Positions 1-7,528 of a stretch of DNA of 11,302 bases are shown here, one piece after another; positions within the stretch are counted from its first letter, which is position 1, and the number at the start of each line of letters is the position of its first letter. Source of the stretch: an uncultured Granulosicoccus sp. (GTDB taxonomy: Bacteria; Pseudomonadota; Gammaproteobacteria; Granulosicoccales; Granulosicoccaceae); contig CALLPU010000142.1 in assembly GCA_938016235.1 (NCBI GenBank), forward strand, positions 1-11,302, in the 5' to 3' direction. A program made the position numbers and the translations under genes. Below the pieces are notes generated by a model, which worked only from the letters and a program-made list of their open reading frames with translations, had not been told where the DNA came from and searched no databases.

Positions 1-386
1 ACGGCGTAGGCAACCATGGCGGGATTAAACGGGTTGTTGCCCAAGCCACCGAACAGGTGCTTTCCCAATGTGATCAGCAATGCAGCACCAATACACAGCT
101 GCCACAACGGCAATGACGGGGGTAGGCACAATGCCAGTAACCAGCCCGCCAGCACGGCGCTGCCATCGCTCAGTGCCGGTGCCAATGGTCGGCTTCTGAG
201 CATCAGGCAAAGCGCCTCAAACAGCAGGACGAGCAGGCAGGTTACAGCCACCTGAATGACGATCCGGATGTCAATCAACAGAGCATAAATCAAGGTCCCG
301 GGTACCAGCGCCAGCATGACCTGTGTCATCGTCTGGCGTACGGTTCGGCGCGGAACACGCAGCGCCGGGGTGTCCAGCGCAATCAT
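1..386 (-). CDS. rnfD: RnfD, electron transport complex membrane subunit (partial, N-terminal 128 residues)
   Basis: This is the N-terminal part of the integral-membrane subunit RnfD/RsxD; the gene continues past the left edge. My translation of the minus strand from the ATG at 386 gives MIALDTPALRVPRRTVRQ and stays open to base 1. It contains the family signature GGLGNNPFNPAMVAYA near residues 112-127 and a segment DGSAVLAGWLLALCLPP that lines up with the E. coli RsxD stretch DNSALLTGLLLAVSIPP. At least three hydrophobic membrane segments are visible. In the family, RnfD carries a covalent FMN on a threonine further downstream; that site lies outside the window. The ATG overlaps the rnfC stop codon (ATGA), and a GAGGA ribosome-binding site sits 9 bases upstream inside rnfC, which points to translational coupling. 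The assignment is secure; length and FMN site cannot be judged. Confidence 0.93.
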   Translation of the reverse strand, partial: MIALDTPALRVPRRTVRQTMTQVMLALVPGTLIYALLIDIRIVIQVAVTCLLVLLFEALCLMLRSRPLAPALSDGSAVLAGWLLALCLPPSLPLWQLCIGAALLITLGKHLFGGLGNNPFNPAMVAYA

Positions 387-1969
387 TCAGGCGTGTCCTC
401 GTTGTTCGGCCCGGCACTGTTGCGTGTTCGTGCTGATGATGTTGCAGGCGTTGAAGACTGTTGTGAAGCTCCCGACTTTTTACGGTTACGTATGCGCGAC
501 AACGCGTCGGTGATCGGATCGCTGCGCTCAGCAAGTCTGGCCTGTGCCGCCTTTCTCTTTTGTTCACGCGCGGCGGTGCGTTCGGCTTCACGTTGTTCAC
601 GCAGGCGAAATCGTTCTTCAGACTCTGCCGCCAGACGCTGTTTCGATTGCTCGGCTCGGTGCAGACCCTTTGCGTACCGGAAAGTCTGTGTCAGTGGAAT
701 ACTGGATGGGCACACGGCATCACAGCAACCGCACTCGATACAATCCATGAGTCGATATCGTGCGCTCTGCTGGAGATCATCCTTTGCGGCAAACCAATGC
801 AGTTGCTGGGGCATGATCTTTACCGGGCAGACGTCACTGCAGGCATTACAACGGATGCAGGGCAGTGAGAGCGCCGGCTGTCGCACAGGTTCAACGGCGA
901 TGCAATTGGTGGTGGCGGTGACAGGAACATCCAGTCGATGCAGGTCAAACCCGCTGAGCGGTCCACCGGCCCTCACACGGGATTTGACAGCCATATCGTC
1001 GTTGCCGGTTTGTCGAAGAACCTCTGCAACAGTGGTACCGAACGTCACACGCACATTGGTTGCGTGTGCGGCATGTTCGCCAGCGACGGTCACAATTCGT
1101 GACACCATGGGATGGCCCTGCTGCGCACGCCATGCCGCCAGCGCCGTGGCAACGTTGATGCACACAACACCGATCTGTGACGGAGGCGAGCCAGGCGGTA
1201 AGCACTGACCCGTCAGGCGTTCAATCAACGGGCGTTCTGCACCGGACGGGTATATCGGCGACAGAGCGCACAGTTCAACGGATTGTTCCATACCCCGGGC
1301 TTGCAGTAATGTTGTCAGCACACTTAACGCTTGATCTTTGTCGTTCTCTATTGCCAGTAAACAGCGCTTGCAGTCGCTCATCCGGATCAACGCTTGTATC
1401 GCGTCCACAATCTCGGCCGCCTCTGTCATCATCAGAGCCTCGTCGCAGCTGATCACAGGTTCGCACTCAACAGCATTGATCACCAGCGTGGTAATGGCAC
1501 CGTGGGTTTGCAAGGCGGCGCTGAATTTACCGGCTGTGCCGAATCCGGCGCCACCCAACCCCTGAATACCGCACAGTGCCAGACGCTCTAACGTCAGCTG
1601 CTTCTGTGGGGCGTGAACGGGCCTGGGGTATTCGCAAGACTTATCGGTTGCGATCTCAACACAAGGCACAGACAGTCCGGAAGGATGGATGATGGGTCTG
1701 GAGGCGATGTCGATGACCCGGCCGCCGACGCTGGCAATAACTCCCTCGGCGAGAGCGTCTCCGCACTGCACCTCATCACCCACTTGAACGTGCGGGTGCA
1801 ACGCATCGTGATGATAGTTTGTCAGTGGAATGAACACTGTTGAGGGCACTTCCAGGCACCTAATACGATTTCCATTGGGCAGGCCCTGCTTGTTACGCGG
1901 CAAGGCCAAGCCGCCGTTCAGTGCTGGAGTGTGCGTGCCAGTGAACCATCGTTGCAGCAGGTTGCTCAT
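383..1969 (-). CDS. rnfC: RnfC, electron transport complex Fe-S / NADH-site subunit
   Basis: This is the peripheral subunit of the Rnf complex that in the family exchanges electrons with NAD(H) and holds two 4Fe-4S clusters. I take the ATG at 1969, which overlaps the rnfB stop (ATGA), giving 528 residues; the longer alternative begins with GTG seven codons earlier. Visible parts in order: an N-terminal barrel-sandwich segment (HPHVQVGDEVQCGDALAEG, about 58-76); a Gly-rich nucleotide/FMN region GLGGAGFGTAGKF (137-149) followed by NAVECEPVISCDEALM; YPSGAERPLI (240-249); two cluster motifs, C371-C374-C377-C381 and C410-C413-C416-C420; then a charged, Arg/Glu/Ala-rich helical tail (about 440-500) and a Ser/Thr-rich end. 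E. coli RsxC is about 740 residues because its tail is expanded; here the tail is short. The Gly-rich loop differs from the usual GGAGFPT form, where Pro is replaced by Gly. Third gene of the rnf operon. Confidence 0.95.
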   Translation of the reverse strand: MSNLLQRWFTGTHTPALNGGLALPRNKQGLPNGNRIRCLEVPSTVFIPLTNYHHDALHPHVQVGDEVQCGDALAEGVIASVGGRVIDIASRPIIHPSGLSVPCVEIATDKSCEYPRPVHAPQKQLTLERLALCGIQGLGGAGFGTAGKFSAALQTHGAITTLVINAVECEPVISCDEALMMTEAAEIVDAIQALIRMSDCKRCLLAIENDKDQALSVLTTLLQARGMEQSVELCALSPIYPSGAERPLIERLTGQCLPPGSPPSQIGVVCINVATALAAWRAQQGHPMVSRIVTVAGEHAAHATNVRVTFGTTVAEVLRQTGNDDMAVKSRVRAGGPLSGFDLHRLDVPVTATTNCIAVEPVRQPALSLPCIRCNACSDVCPVKIMPQQLHWFAAKDDLQQSARYRLMDCIECGCCDAVCPSSIPLTQTFRYAKGLHRAEQSKQRLAAESEERFRLREQREAERTAAREQKRKAAQARLAERSDPITDALSRIRNRKKSGASQQSSTPATSSARTRNSAGPNNEDTPE

Positions 1970-2538
1970 GCAGGACGTGGCCAATGCCACCGGTTCAGCG
2001 TTACAGGCTCAGGGATGAGTGATATGCAGTCCACCGGGCAGGGTGGCAGGCATAACTCACAGCCAGTGCATTGTGACGCTATAACGGTGTGCATCAATCG
2101 GGAGGCACCGACGATGGCATCGACAGGACAAGCCGCGATACACAGTGTGCAGCCAATACAGGTGGCTTCGTCGATCAGCGCGAGCTGGGAGGGTTTGCTT
2201 TCGCCGAATTGTGTGTTCAATGGTATGACATCTTTACCCAGGTAGGATGCCAGGTCCCTGATCAGGCTATCACCACCCGGTGGACACTGATTGATCGGAG
2301 CGTTGGCCTGCACAATGGCGTTGGCGTAGGGTCGGCACCCTGGATGACCACATTGAGCACATTGCGTTTGAGGTAACAGATTGTTCACTGCTTCGATCAG
2401 TTGCTGTTCTGACTTTGGCGCATCATCCGGTGAGTCCTGATTATCAGTGCTGTCAGTATCCGACAGCCAGGCCAGTGCAACACCCGCCGCCGCCACTATG
2501 GCTATGAATACCAGTATTGCGAGGGCCGTGCTGATCAT
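1966..2538 (-). CDS. rnfB: RnfB, electron transport complex Fe-S subunit
   Basis: RnfB/RsxB is the ferredoxin-like subunit thought to accept or deliver electrons at the ferredoxin side of the complex. The product is 190 residues, close to the 192 of E. coli RsxB. An N-terminal membrane anchor (about residues 2-25) is followed by an acidic linker. Then comes the four-Cys domain C60-AQC-GHPGC-...-C85PPGG (C60, C63, C68, C85). Two ferredoxin-type 4Fe-4S motifs follow, C127-C130-C133-C137P and C157-C160-C163-C167P, so all twelve expected cysteines are present. The C-terminus is short and ends soon after the second ferredoxin motif. The ATG at 2538 overlaps the rnfA stop codon as ATGA, and the stop overlaps the rnfC ATG in the same way, so translation is probably coupled on both sides. 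No clear Shine-Dalgarno is visible upstream. Confidence 0.96.
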   Translation of the reverse strand: MISTALAILVFIAIVAAAGVALAWLSDTDSTDNQDSPDDAPKSEQQLIEAVNNLLPQTQCAQCGHPGCRPYANAIVQANAPINQCPPGGDSLIRDLASYLGKDVIPLNTQFGESKPSQLALIDEATCIGCTLCIAACPVDAIVGASRLMHTVIASQCTGCELCLPPCPVDCISLIPEPVTLNRWHWPRPA

Positions 2539-3113
2539 CGACCAAGACCACTGAAACCCATAAAGGCCAGTGACATGATGCCAGCGCTCATCAGTGCGAC
2601 GGCACTGCCTTTGAACGGCGCGGGTACATCGGCCAGTTCCAGGCGTTCACGCAAGGCACAGAACAGCAGTAAAACCAGCGTAAAACCAACGGCAGCCCCG
2701 AATCCGTGGAGCATGGCATCGAGCAGACTGTGTTGCTGATTAACGCTGAGCAATGCCACGCCCAGCACGGCGCAGTTGGTTGTTATCAGCGGCAGATAAA
2801 GCCCCAGTATTCTGTGTAGCAAGGGGCTTTGTCGCCTGATCATGATTTCAGAGAATTGCACAACCAGAGCAATGATCAGGATGAAGCTGAGTGTTCTGAG
2901 GTACTGCAAGTCGAACGGCACCAACAGCCATGCGTTGACGGCGTAACTCAACGCCGCCGACAGCGTCAGTACAAACGTGGTGGCAATGCCCATTCCCAGT
3001 GCTGAGTCCAGGCGTTTGGAGACGCCCATGAACGGACACAAACCGAGGAACTGCACCAGCACAAAATTATTGACCAGTACCGTACCGAGCAGTATCAGCG
3101 CCGCATCACGCAT
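2535..3113 (-). CDS. rnfA: RnfA, electron transport complex membrane subunit
   Basis: RnfA/RsxA is a small integral-membrane subunit homologous to NqrE. The product is 192 residues with about six hydrophobic segments and begins MRDAALILLGTVLVNNFVLV, typical of the family. C26 (in LGLCPFMG) and C114 (in TTNCAVLG) are the two conserved cysteines; in Rnf/Nqr structures such cysteines from the RnfA/RnfE (NqrE/NqrD) pair hold an intramembrane 2Fe-2S cluster. The ATG lies 18 bases after the metG stop on the same strand, with no obvious terminator or promoter between them, so rnfA is probably expressed at least in part from the metG transcript. The stretch before the ATG has no good Shine-Dalgarno. 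The stop overlaps the rnfB start. First gene of an rnfABCD block that continues beyond the left edge. Confidence 0.96.
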   Translation of the reverse strand: MRDAALILLGTVLVNNFVLVQFLGLCPFMGVSKRLDSALGMGIATTFVLTLSAALSYAVNAWLLVPFDLQYLRTLSFILIIALVVQFSEIMIRRQSPLLHRILGLYLPLITTNCAVLGVALLSVNQQHSLLDAMLHGFGAAVGFTLVLLLFCALRERLELADVPAPFKGSAVALMSAGIMSLAFMGFSGLGR

Positions 3114-3131
3114 GGCCGACTGAATGCACGT

Positions 3132-5159
3132 TTATTTAACACGCATGCCGGGCTCAGCACCTTCGTCCGGAGTGAGAATGAATAAATCTGATCCGCCGGG
3201 ACCGGCGGCAAGCACCATACCCTCGGATACACCGAAACGCATTTTTCGAGGCGCAAGATTTGCCACCATGACAGTGCTTCTGCCAATGAGGTCTTCAGGT
3301 TTATAGGCAGCCTTGATGCCAGCAAATACGTTTCGTGTTTCCAGACCAATCGTTAACGTCAGTTGTACCAGCTTGTCTGCACCTTCAACCGGCTGGGCAT
3401 CGGAAATGATGGCCACGCGTAAGTCGATCTTGTTGAAGTCATCGATACTGATTTCAGGTTTCAGTGGTTCAAACTGCGTTGAAGCCGTGTCATCGTTGAC
3501 GGCGGTCGCAGCTTTATCGGTCGCCTTGGTCTCTTCCAGAATTTTTTCGATCTGACTGGTCTCGATTCTGGTCATCATCGGCTTGTAGCGATTGATGGCA
3601 TGATCTGTCAGCGGCTGCTCAAGCGATGGCAGCGTCAGGGCAGTGTTCAGGAAGCGCTCGGTCTTTGCCGCAAGCTCAGGTAGAACCGGGCTCAAGTAAG
3701 TGACGATAACGCGAAAATAATTGAGCCCTACCGTACAAATCAATTGAACCTCATCCTGTTGCGCCTCGTCCTTGATCTTGACCCAGGGTTCCTGATCGTT
3801 GATATAGGTATTGGCGTGTTCCGCCAGCAACATGATTTCACGCATGGCTTTGCCATACTCACGCTGTTCGTAGTACTGCATGATGATGTGCTGAGCGCTA
3901 CTGAATTGTGCGTAATCCTCCAGCAATGCTTCGCTGTAGCTCGTAGCGAGCTGACCCTCGAAGCGCTTGGAGATGAAGCCTGCGCATCGGCTTGCAATGT
4001 TCACGACCTTACCCACCAGATCGGCATTGACTCGGGTGACGAAGTCGTCGAAGTTCATGTTCAGATCCACGACGCTGCCTGACAGTTTGGACGCGTAGTA
4101 GTAGCGCAGGTATTCGGGTTCCAAGTGCTTCAGCCAGGTCTCTATCGTGATGGATGTGCCACGAGACTTCGACATCTTGAGGTTATCGATAGTCAGAAAG
4201 CCGTGACAGAACACGCCGGTGGGCTTTCTGAAACCGGCACCTTCGAGCATGGCAGGCCAGAACAGGCAATGAAAATTGGTGATGTCCTTGCCAATGAAGT
4301 GGTAAAGCTCCACATCGGTGCCGGGTGTCCAGCTTTCCTCAAACGATTCGCCGGTGCGCTGACATAGATGCTTGTGGCTGGCCATGTACGCAATGGGGGC
4401 ATCAAGCCACACGTAAAAGTATTTGCCTGGAGCGTCGGGTATTTCAAAGCCGAAGTAGGGTGCGTTTCTGGAGATATCCCAGTCCTGCAAACCTGCTTCA
4501 AGCCACTCTTTGAGCTTGTTGGCAACCTCTGGCTGGAGCGTGCCGCTGGCGGTCCATTCCCTGAGCATGTCGCCGAACTGGCTTAGCGCGAAGAAGTGCT
4601 GCTCGGAATCTCGTTGTTCAGGCACTGAACCGGATACCTGAGAGATGGGATCTTTCAAGGCCGTGGCATCGTAGGTGGCGCTGCAGTTCTCACAATTGTC
4701 GCCATATTGATCGGCAGTTCCGCAATTCGGGCAGATACCCTTGACGTACCGGTCCGGTAGAAACATGGCTTTTTCACGATCGTAGAGCTGCTTGATAGTG
4801 CGCTTGACGATGTAGCCCGCTGCGCTGAGCCGTTTATAAATCAGTTCGGCCAGTTCTCGATTCTCGTCTGAATGTGTGGTGTGAAAATTGTCGGGAGACA
4901 ACAGAAAACCGGCTATGTCGCGTTCGTGCTCACCCTTGATTCGAGTAATCAGCGCCTCGGGACTGATCCCTTCGGCTTCGGCTTTGAGCATGATTGGTGT
5001 GCCGTGGGCGTCATCTGCCCAAACCCACTGACATTGGTTTCCGGCCAATCGCTGGTATCGCACCCAGATATCGGTCTGGATGTATTCCAGCATATGCCCG
5101 ATGTGCAAGGCACCATTGGCATAGGGGAGGGCGCTGGTTACCAGGATGCGGCGGCTCAT
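3132..5159 (-). CDS. metG: Methionyl-tRNA synthetase
   Basis: This cytosolic enzyme charges tRNA-Met with methionine using ATP. I choose the ATG at 5159 (MSRRILVTSALPYANG), giving 675 residues against 677 in E. coli; the frame also offers an upstream start at 5219, but its 20 extra residues are Pro-rich and unlike the family. Visible motifs: HIGH at 19-22 in the class I Rossmann core; a zinc-binding knuckle with C143, C146, C156 and C159; KMSKS at 328-332; an anticodon-binding helical domain; a linker rich in Thr/Ala/Asp; and a C-terminal tRNA-binding (EMAP/Trbp111-like) domain at about 566-675 containing DLRVAIISDAQPVEGADKL and NLAPRKMRFGVSEGM. The gene is divergent from mrp across about 139 bases and is followed 18 bases later by rnfA. 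No clear Shine-Dalgarno precedes the chosen ATG. Confidence 0.97.
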   Translation of the reverse strand: MSRRILVTSALPYANGALHIGHMLEYIQTDIWVRYQRLAGNQCQWVWADDAHGTPIMLKAEAEGISPEALITRIKGEHERDIAGFLLSPDNFHTTHSDENRELAELIYKRLSAAGYIVKRTIKQLYDREKAMFLPDRYVKGICPNCGTADQYGDNCENCSATYDATALKDPISQVSGSVPEQRDSEQHFFALSQFGDMLREWTASGTLQPEVANKLKEWLEAGLQDWDISRNAPYFGFEIPDAPGKYFYVWLDAPIAYMASHKHLCQRTGESFEESWTPGTDVELYHFIGKDITNFHCLFWPAMLEGAGFRKPTGVFCHGFLTIDNLKMSKSRGTSITIETWLKHLEPEYLRYYYASKLSGSVVDLNMNFDDFVTRVNADLVGKVVNIASRCAGFISKRFEGQLATSYSEALLEDYAQFSSAQHIIMQYYEQREYGKAMREIMLLAEHANTYINDQEPWVKIKDEAQQDEVQLICTVGLNYFRVIVTYLSPVLPELAAKTERFLNTALTLPSLEQPLTDHAINRYKPMMTRIETSQIEKILEETKATDKAATAVNDDTASTQFEPLKPEISIDDFNKIDLRVAIISDAQPVEGADKLVQLTLTIGLETRNVFAGIKAAYKPEDLIGRSTVMVANLAPRKMRFGVSEGMVLAAGPGGSDLFILTPDEGAEPGMRVK

Positions 5160-5298
5160 CGTAAATTTATCGGTGTCATCGGGTGGCGGGGCATGGGCGG
5201 GGTTTCGCACTTCGCGCATGCGTGTATAGTTGCGGGTTGCCCGATAGTTTAACAGTACAGTTCAATCAGTCCATACAAGTCAGGAGTGTTGCAGTCGG

Positions 5299-6390
5299 AT
5301 GTCTGAAGTTTCGCGCGAAAAGATCGAGCAGGTGCTCGACACGGTCATGGACCCTCATCTCAATGTGAGCCTGCTGGCTGCCAAAACGGTGCAGGATGTC
5401 CGCATAACGGGCAACGGCGCAGAAATAGACCTCTGTATGCCATACCCCTGTGCCCACTGGGCGGATGCCCTGCGCACCCTCGTAGTTGATGCTCTGGCCT
5501 CGGGTGCTGATGTTGCCTCACCGGTTGTCAATATTACACACAAGATCATCGCCCACTCGGTTCAGCATGGCGTCAAGCGTCTGGAAAACGTCAAGAACAT
5601 CATTGCCGTGGCCTCCGGCAAGGGCGGTGTCGGCAAATCCACCACGTCCGTCAATCTGGCGCTGGCATTGGCTTCAGAAGGAGCCACGGTGGGTCTGCTG
5701 GATGCGGATATCTACGGCCCGAGCCAGCCTCGCATGATGGGCCTGTCGGGTCAGCCTGAATCCACCGACGGCAAGAGTCTGGAGCCCATGGAAAACTATG
5801 GTGTCCAGACGATGTCCATCGGTTTTCTCATTGATGAAGAAACGCCAATGATCTGGCGCGGGCCGATGGTCACACAAGCACTCGAGCAACTCCTGAACGA
5901 TACCCGCTGGCGTGACCTGGACTATCTGATTATTGATTTGCCGCCGGGTACCGGGGATACACAGCTGACGCTGGCCCAGAAAGTACCGGTCAGTGGCGCT
6001 GTCATTGTCACAACACCACAGGACATTGCCTTGCTGGATGCTCGTAAGGGGCTGAAAATGTTCGAAAAAGTAGAAGTCCCCATTCTGGGCATTGTGGAGA
6101 ACATGTCCACCCATGTGTGCAGTCAGTGCGGCCATGAAGAATCCATTTTTGGCCAGGGTGGCGGGCAGAGCATGGCCACTGAATCCGGCATCGATCTGTT
6201 GGGTTCCTTACCCCTGGAAATGGGTATTCGTGAGCATGCCGACAGTGGCAAGCCCACCGTCGTTGCCGAGCCAAATAGTCGCACCGCCGAGGCTTATCGA
6301 GAGATTGCGCGTCGTGCTGCGGCGCGGTTGTCTCGCCAGGCAAAGGACTACACCGCCAAGTTTCCCAACATCGTCATCCAGAACACGTGA
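5299..6390 (+). CDS. mrp: Mrp/ApbC, iron-sulfur cluster carrier ATPase
   Basis: Mrp/ApbC is a cytosolic P-loop ATPase of the MinD/ParA-like class that carries Fe-S clusters to target apoproteins. The product is 363 residues (E. coli about 369). An N-terminal MIP18/DUF59-like domain spans roughly residues 1-80. The deviant Walker A is SGKGGVGKS at 106-114; DADIYGPSQPRMMG at 135-148 and IIDLPPGTGD at 211-220 are family signatures; and C274-SQ-C277 is the conserved CxxC that binds the bridging cluster in the dimer. The ATG at 5299 follows a CAGGAG box at 5281-5286, a rather long spacing of 12 bases. The gene is divergent from metG, as in many gammaproteobacteria, and its stop overlaps the GTG start of dcd. 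Its proximity to the cluster-rich Rnf operon may be functional, but the synteny is broadly conserved and could be incidental. Confidence 0.96.
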   Translation: MSEVSREKIEQVLDTVMDPHLNVSLLAAKTVQDVRITGNGAEIDLCMPYPCAHWADALRTLVVDALASGADVASPVVNITHKIIAHSVQHGVKRLENVKNIIAVASGKGGVGKSTTSVNLALALASEGATVGLLDADIYGPSQPRMMGLSGQPESTDGKSLEPMENYGVQTMSIGFLIDEETPMIWRGPMVTQALEQLLNDTRWRDLDYLIIDLPPGTGDTQLTLAQKVPVSGAVIVTTPQDIALLDARKGLKMFEKVEVPILGIVENMSTHVCSQCGHEESIFGQGGGQSMATESGIDLLGSLPLEMGIREHADSGKPTVVAEPNSRTAEAYREIARRAAARLSRQAKDYTAKFPNIVIQNT

Positions 6391-6959
6391 GCATCAAGTC
6401 AGACAAATGGATCAGGCGCATGTCGCAGGCTGAAAACGGCATGATCGAGCCGTTCGAAGCAGGTCAGGTTCGGGTAGACAACGACAACCAGCGAATCGTC
6501 TCCTACGGTACGTCCAGCTACGGCTACGATGTGCGTTGCGCTGATGAATTCAAGATTTTCACGAACATCAATCACGCCATCGTTGATCCCAAGGCATTCG
6601 ATCCGGATAGTTTTGTAGATCTCAAATCCGACACCTGCATCATTCCGCCAAACTCGTTCGCTCTGGCGCGTACTATCGAATACTTTCGTATCCCCAGAAA
6701 CGTACTGACGGTCTGTCTTGGCAAGAGCACTTACGCGCGCTGCGGCATTATTGTCAACGTGACGCCGCTGGAGCCTGAATGGGAAGGGCACGTCACACTG
6801 GAGTTTTCGAATACCACCCCGTTACCGGCAAAAATCTACGCTAATGAAGGTGTGGCCCAAATGTTGTTTTTTGAAAGTGACGAGGTCTGCGAGACTTCCT
6901 ACGCAGATCGTGGTGGCAAATACCAGGGGCAGCGTGGGGTCACATTGCCGCGCACCTGA
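6387..6959 (+). CDS. dcd: dCTP deaminase
   Basis: This enzyme deaminates dCTP to dUTP, feeding thymidylate synthesis; it acts as a homotrimer in the cytosol. The product is 190 residues (E. coli 193). It starts with GTG at 6387, overlapping the mrp stop by four bases (GTGA), and the N-terminus MSIKSDKWIRRM matches the family almost exactly, which fixes this start over the later ATG. The active-site block GKSTYARCG (S114 and R118) and the catalytic glutamate E139 in HVTLEF are present, as is a C-terminal GGKYQGQRGVTLPR segment that closes over the triphosphate. The residues fit the monofunctional deaminase of Gram-negative bacteria; I cannot strictly exclude a bifunctional dUTP-forming and -hydrolysing type. 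Co-transcribed with mrp. Confidence 0.96.
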   Translation: MSIKSDKWIRRMSQAENGMIEPFEAGQVRVDNDNQRIVSYGTSSYGYDVRCADEFKIFTNINHAIVDPKAFDPDSFVDLKSDTCIIPPNSFALARTIEYFRIPRNVLTVCLGKSTYARCGIIVNVTPLEPEWEGHVTLEFSNTTPLPAKIYANEGVAQMLFFESDEVCETSYADRGGKYQGQRGVTLPRT

Positions 6960-6987
6960 TTGGCGTTTGCCAGTGGCGTGTTTTTTT
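6953..6987 (+). terminator. Weak terminator-like element after dcd
   Basis: Directly after the dcd stop an imperfect hairpin can be drawn: CAC ... TGG (loop CGTTTG) CCA ... GTG. It is followed at 6981-6987 by seven consecutive T. An alternative, smaller stem is TGGC-GTTT-GCCA. The stem is short and interrupted, so it may be only a partial terminator or a pause. It separates the mrp-dcd pair from rppH, whose start lies 26 bases beyond the T run. Confidence 0.3.
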
Positions 6988-7013
6988 GGTTGAATCAGTA
7001 GGTACCCGTAACA

Positions 7014-7502
7014 ATGAGCACCGACATGATTGACAGCGATGGCTTTCGAGCGAATGTCGGCATCATACTGAGTAACACGGCGGGCCAGGTCTTCTGGGCA
7101 CGTCGAATCGGGCAGGATGCCTGGCAGTTTCCACAGGGTGGTATTGATCGATCCGAGTCTCCCGAGGAGGCCATGTATCGGGAACTGCGTGAAGAGACCG
7201 GCCTGTCTCCGTGCGATGTAGATGTGCTGGGTTGTACTCGGGAATGGCTCAAGTACCGGTTACCCAAGCGCTATGTACGCCGTAATCAAACCCCGATCTG
7301 CATCGGCCAGAAGCAGATCTGGTACATGCTGCGCATGCTGGGGAACGAGGAAGCGGTGGACCTCGCTAACAGCCCGAAACCGGAGTTTGACCACTGGCGC
7401 TGGGTGGACTACTGGGAGCCTTCTCGTAAAGTGGTCTTTTTCAAGCGTAAGGTCTACAAGCGGGCGCTCGCCGAGCTGGAGCCGTTACTGCTGGACGAAT
7501 AG
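7014..7502 (+). CDS. rppH: RppH, RNA pyrophosphohydrolase (Nudix)
   Basis: RppH removes pyrophosphate from the 5' end of triphosphorylated mRNA and so starts RNase E-dependent decay. The product is 162 residues from the ATG at 7014. The complete Nudix box GX5EX7REUXEEXGU lies at residues 42-64 (G42, E48, R56-E57, E60-E61, G63). Other family hallmarks are DAWQFPQGGI, LKYRLPKRYVRR, CIGQKQIWYMLR, PEFDHWRWVDYW and VVFFKRKVYKRAL. Most RppH proteins begin at the equivalent of MIDSDGF, which is the ATG at 7026; the upstream ATG has the better ribosome-binding site (AGGT, spacing 10), so both starts are possible and differ by four residues. The protein lacks the extra C-terminal tail of E. coli RppH. 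It is convergent with the next gene, with 26 bases between the stops and no clear terminator; only a perfect 10-base palindrome CAGGCGCCTG is visible there. Confidence 0.95.
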   Translation: MSTDMIDSDGFRANVGIILSNTAGQVFWARRIGQDAWQFPQGGIDRSESPEEAMYRELREETGLSPCDVDVLGCTREWLKYRLPKRYVRRNQTPICIGQKQIWYMLRMLGNEEAVDLANSPKPEFDHWRWVDYWEPSRKVVFFKRKVYKRALAELEPLLLDE

Positions 7503-7528
7503 TCTGGCCAGGCGCCTGTTCGGCGTGG

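Noticed and set aside
393..1208. 271-codon open frame on the plus strand opposite rnfC
   Set aside because: It is fully antisense to a well-supported gene, is very rich in Arg, Ser and Cys, and shows no recognisable domain; it is a by-product of rnfC codon usage.
4872..5252. 126-codon plus-strand frame over the 5' end of metG and the divergent gap
   Set aside because: Most of it is antisense to the metG catalytic core and the product has no family features.
5160..5298. Possible sigma-70 promoters in the metG/mrp divergent gap (for example TATAGT on plus, TATACA on minus)
   Set aside because: Promoters must lie here or nearby, but no -10/-35 pair with acceptable spacing and match count could be placed by eye.
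5674..6135. 153-codon open frame on the minus strand opposite mrp
   Set aside because: It is antisense to the conserved Walker regions of Mrp, has no recognisable motif and no plausible ribosome-binding site.
7503..7528. Bidirectional terminator between rppH and the convergent barrel gene
   Set aside because: The only symmetry is a loopless palindrome CAGGCGCCTG and a weak 4-pair stem, with no T run on either side.
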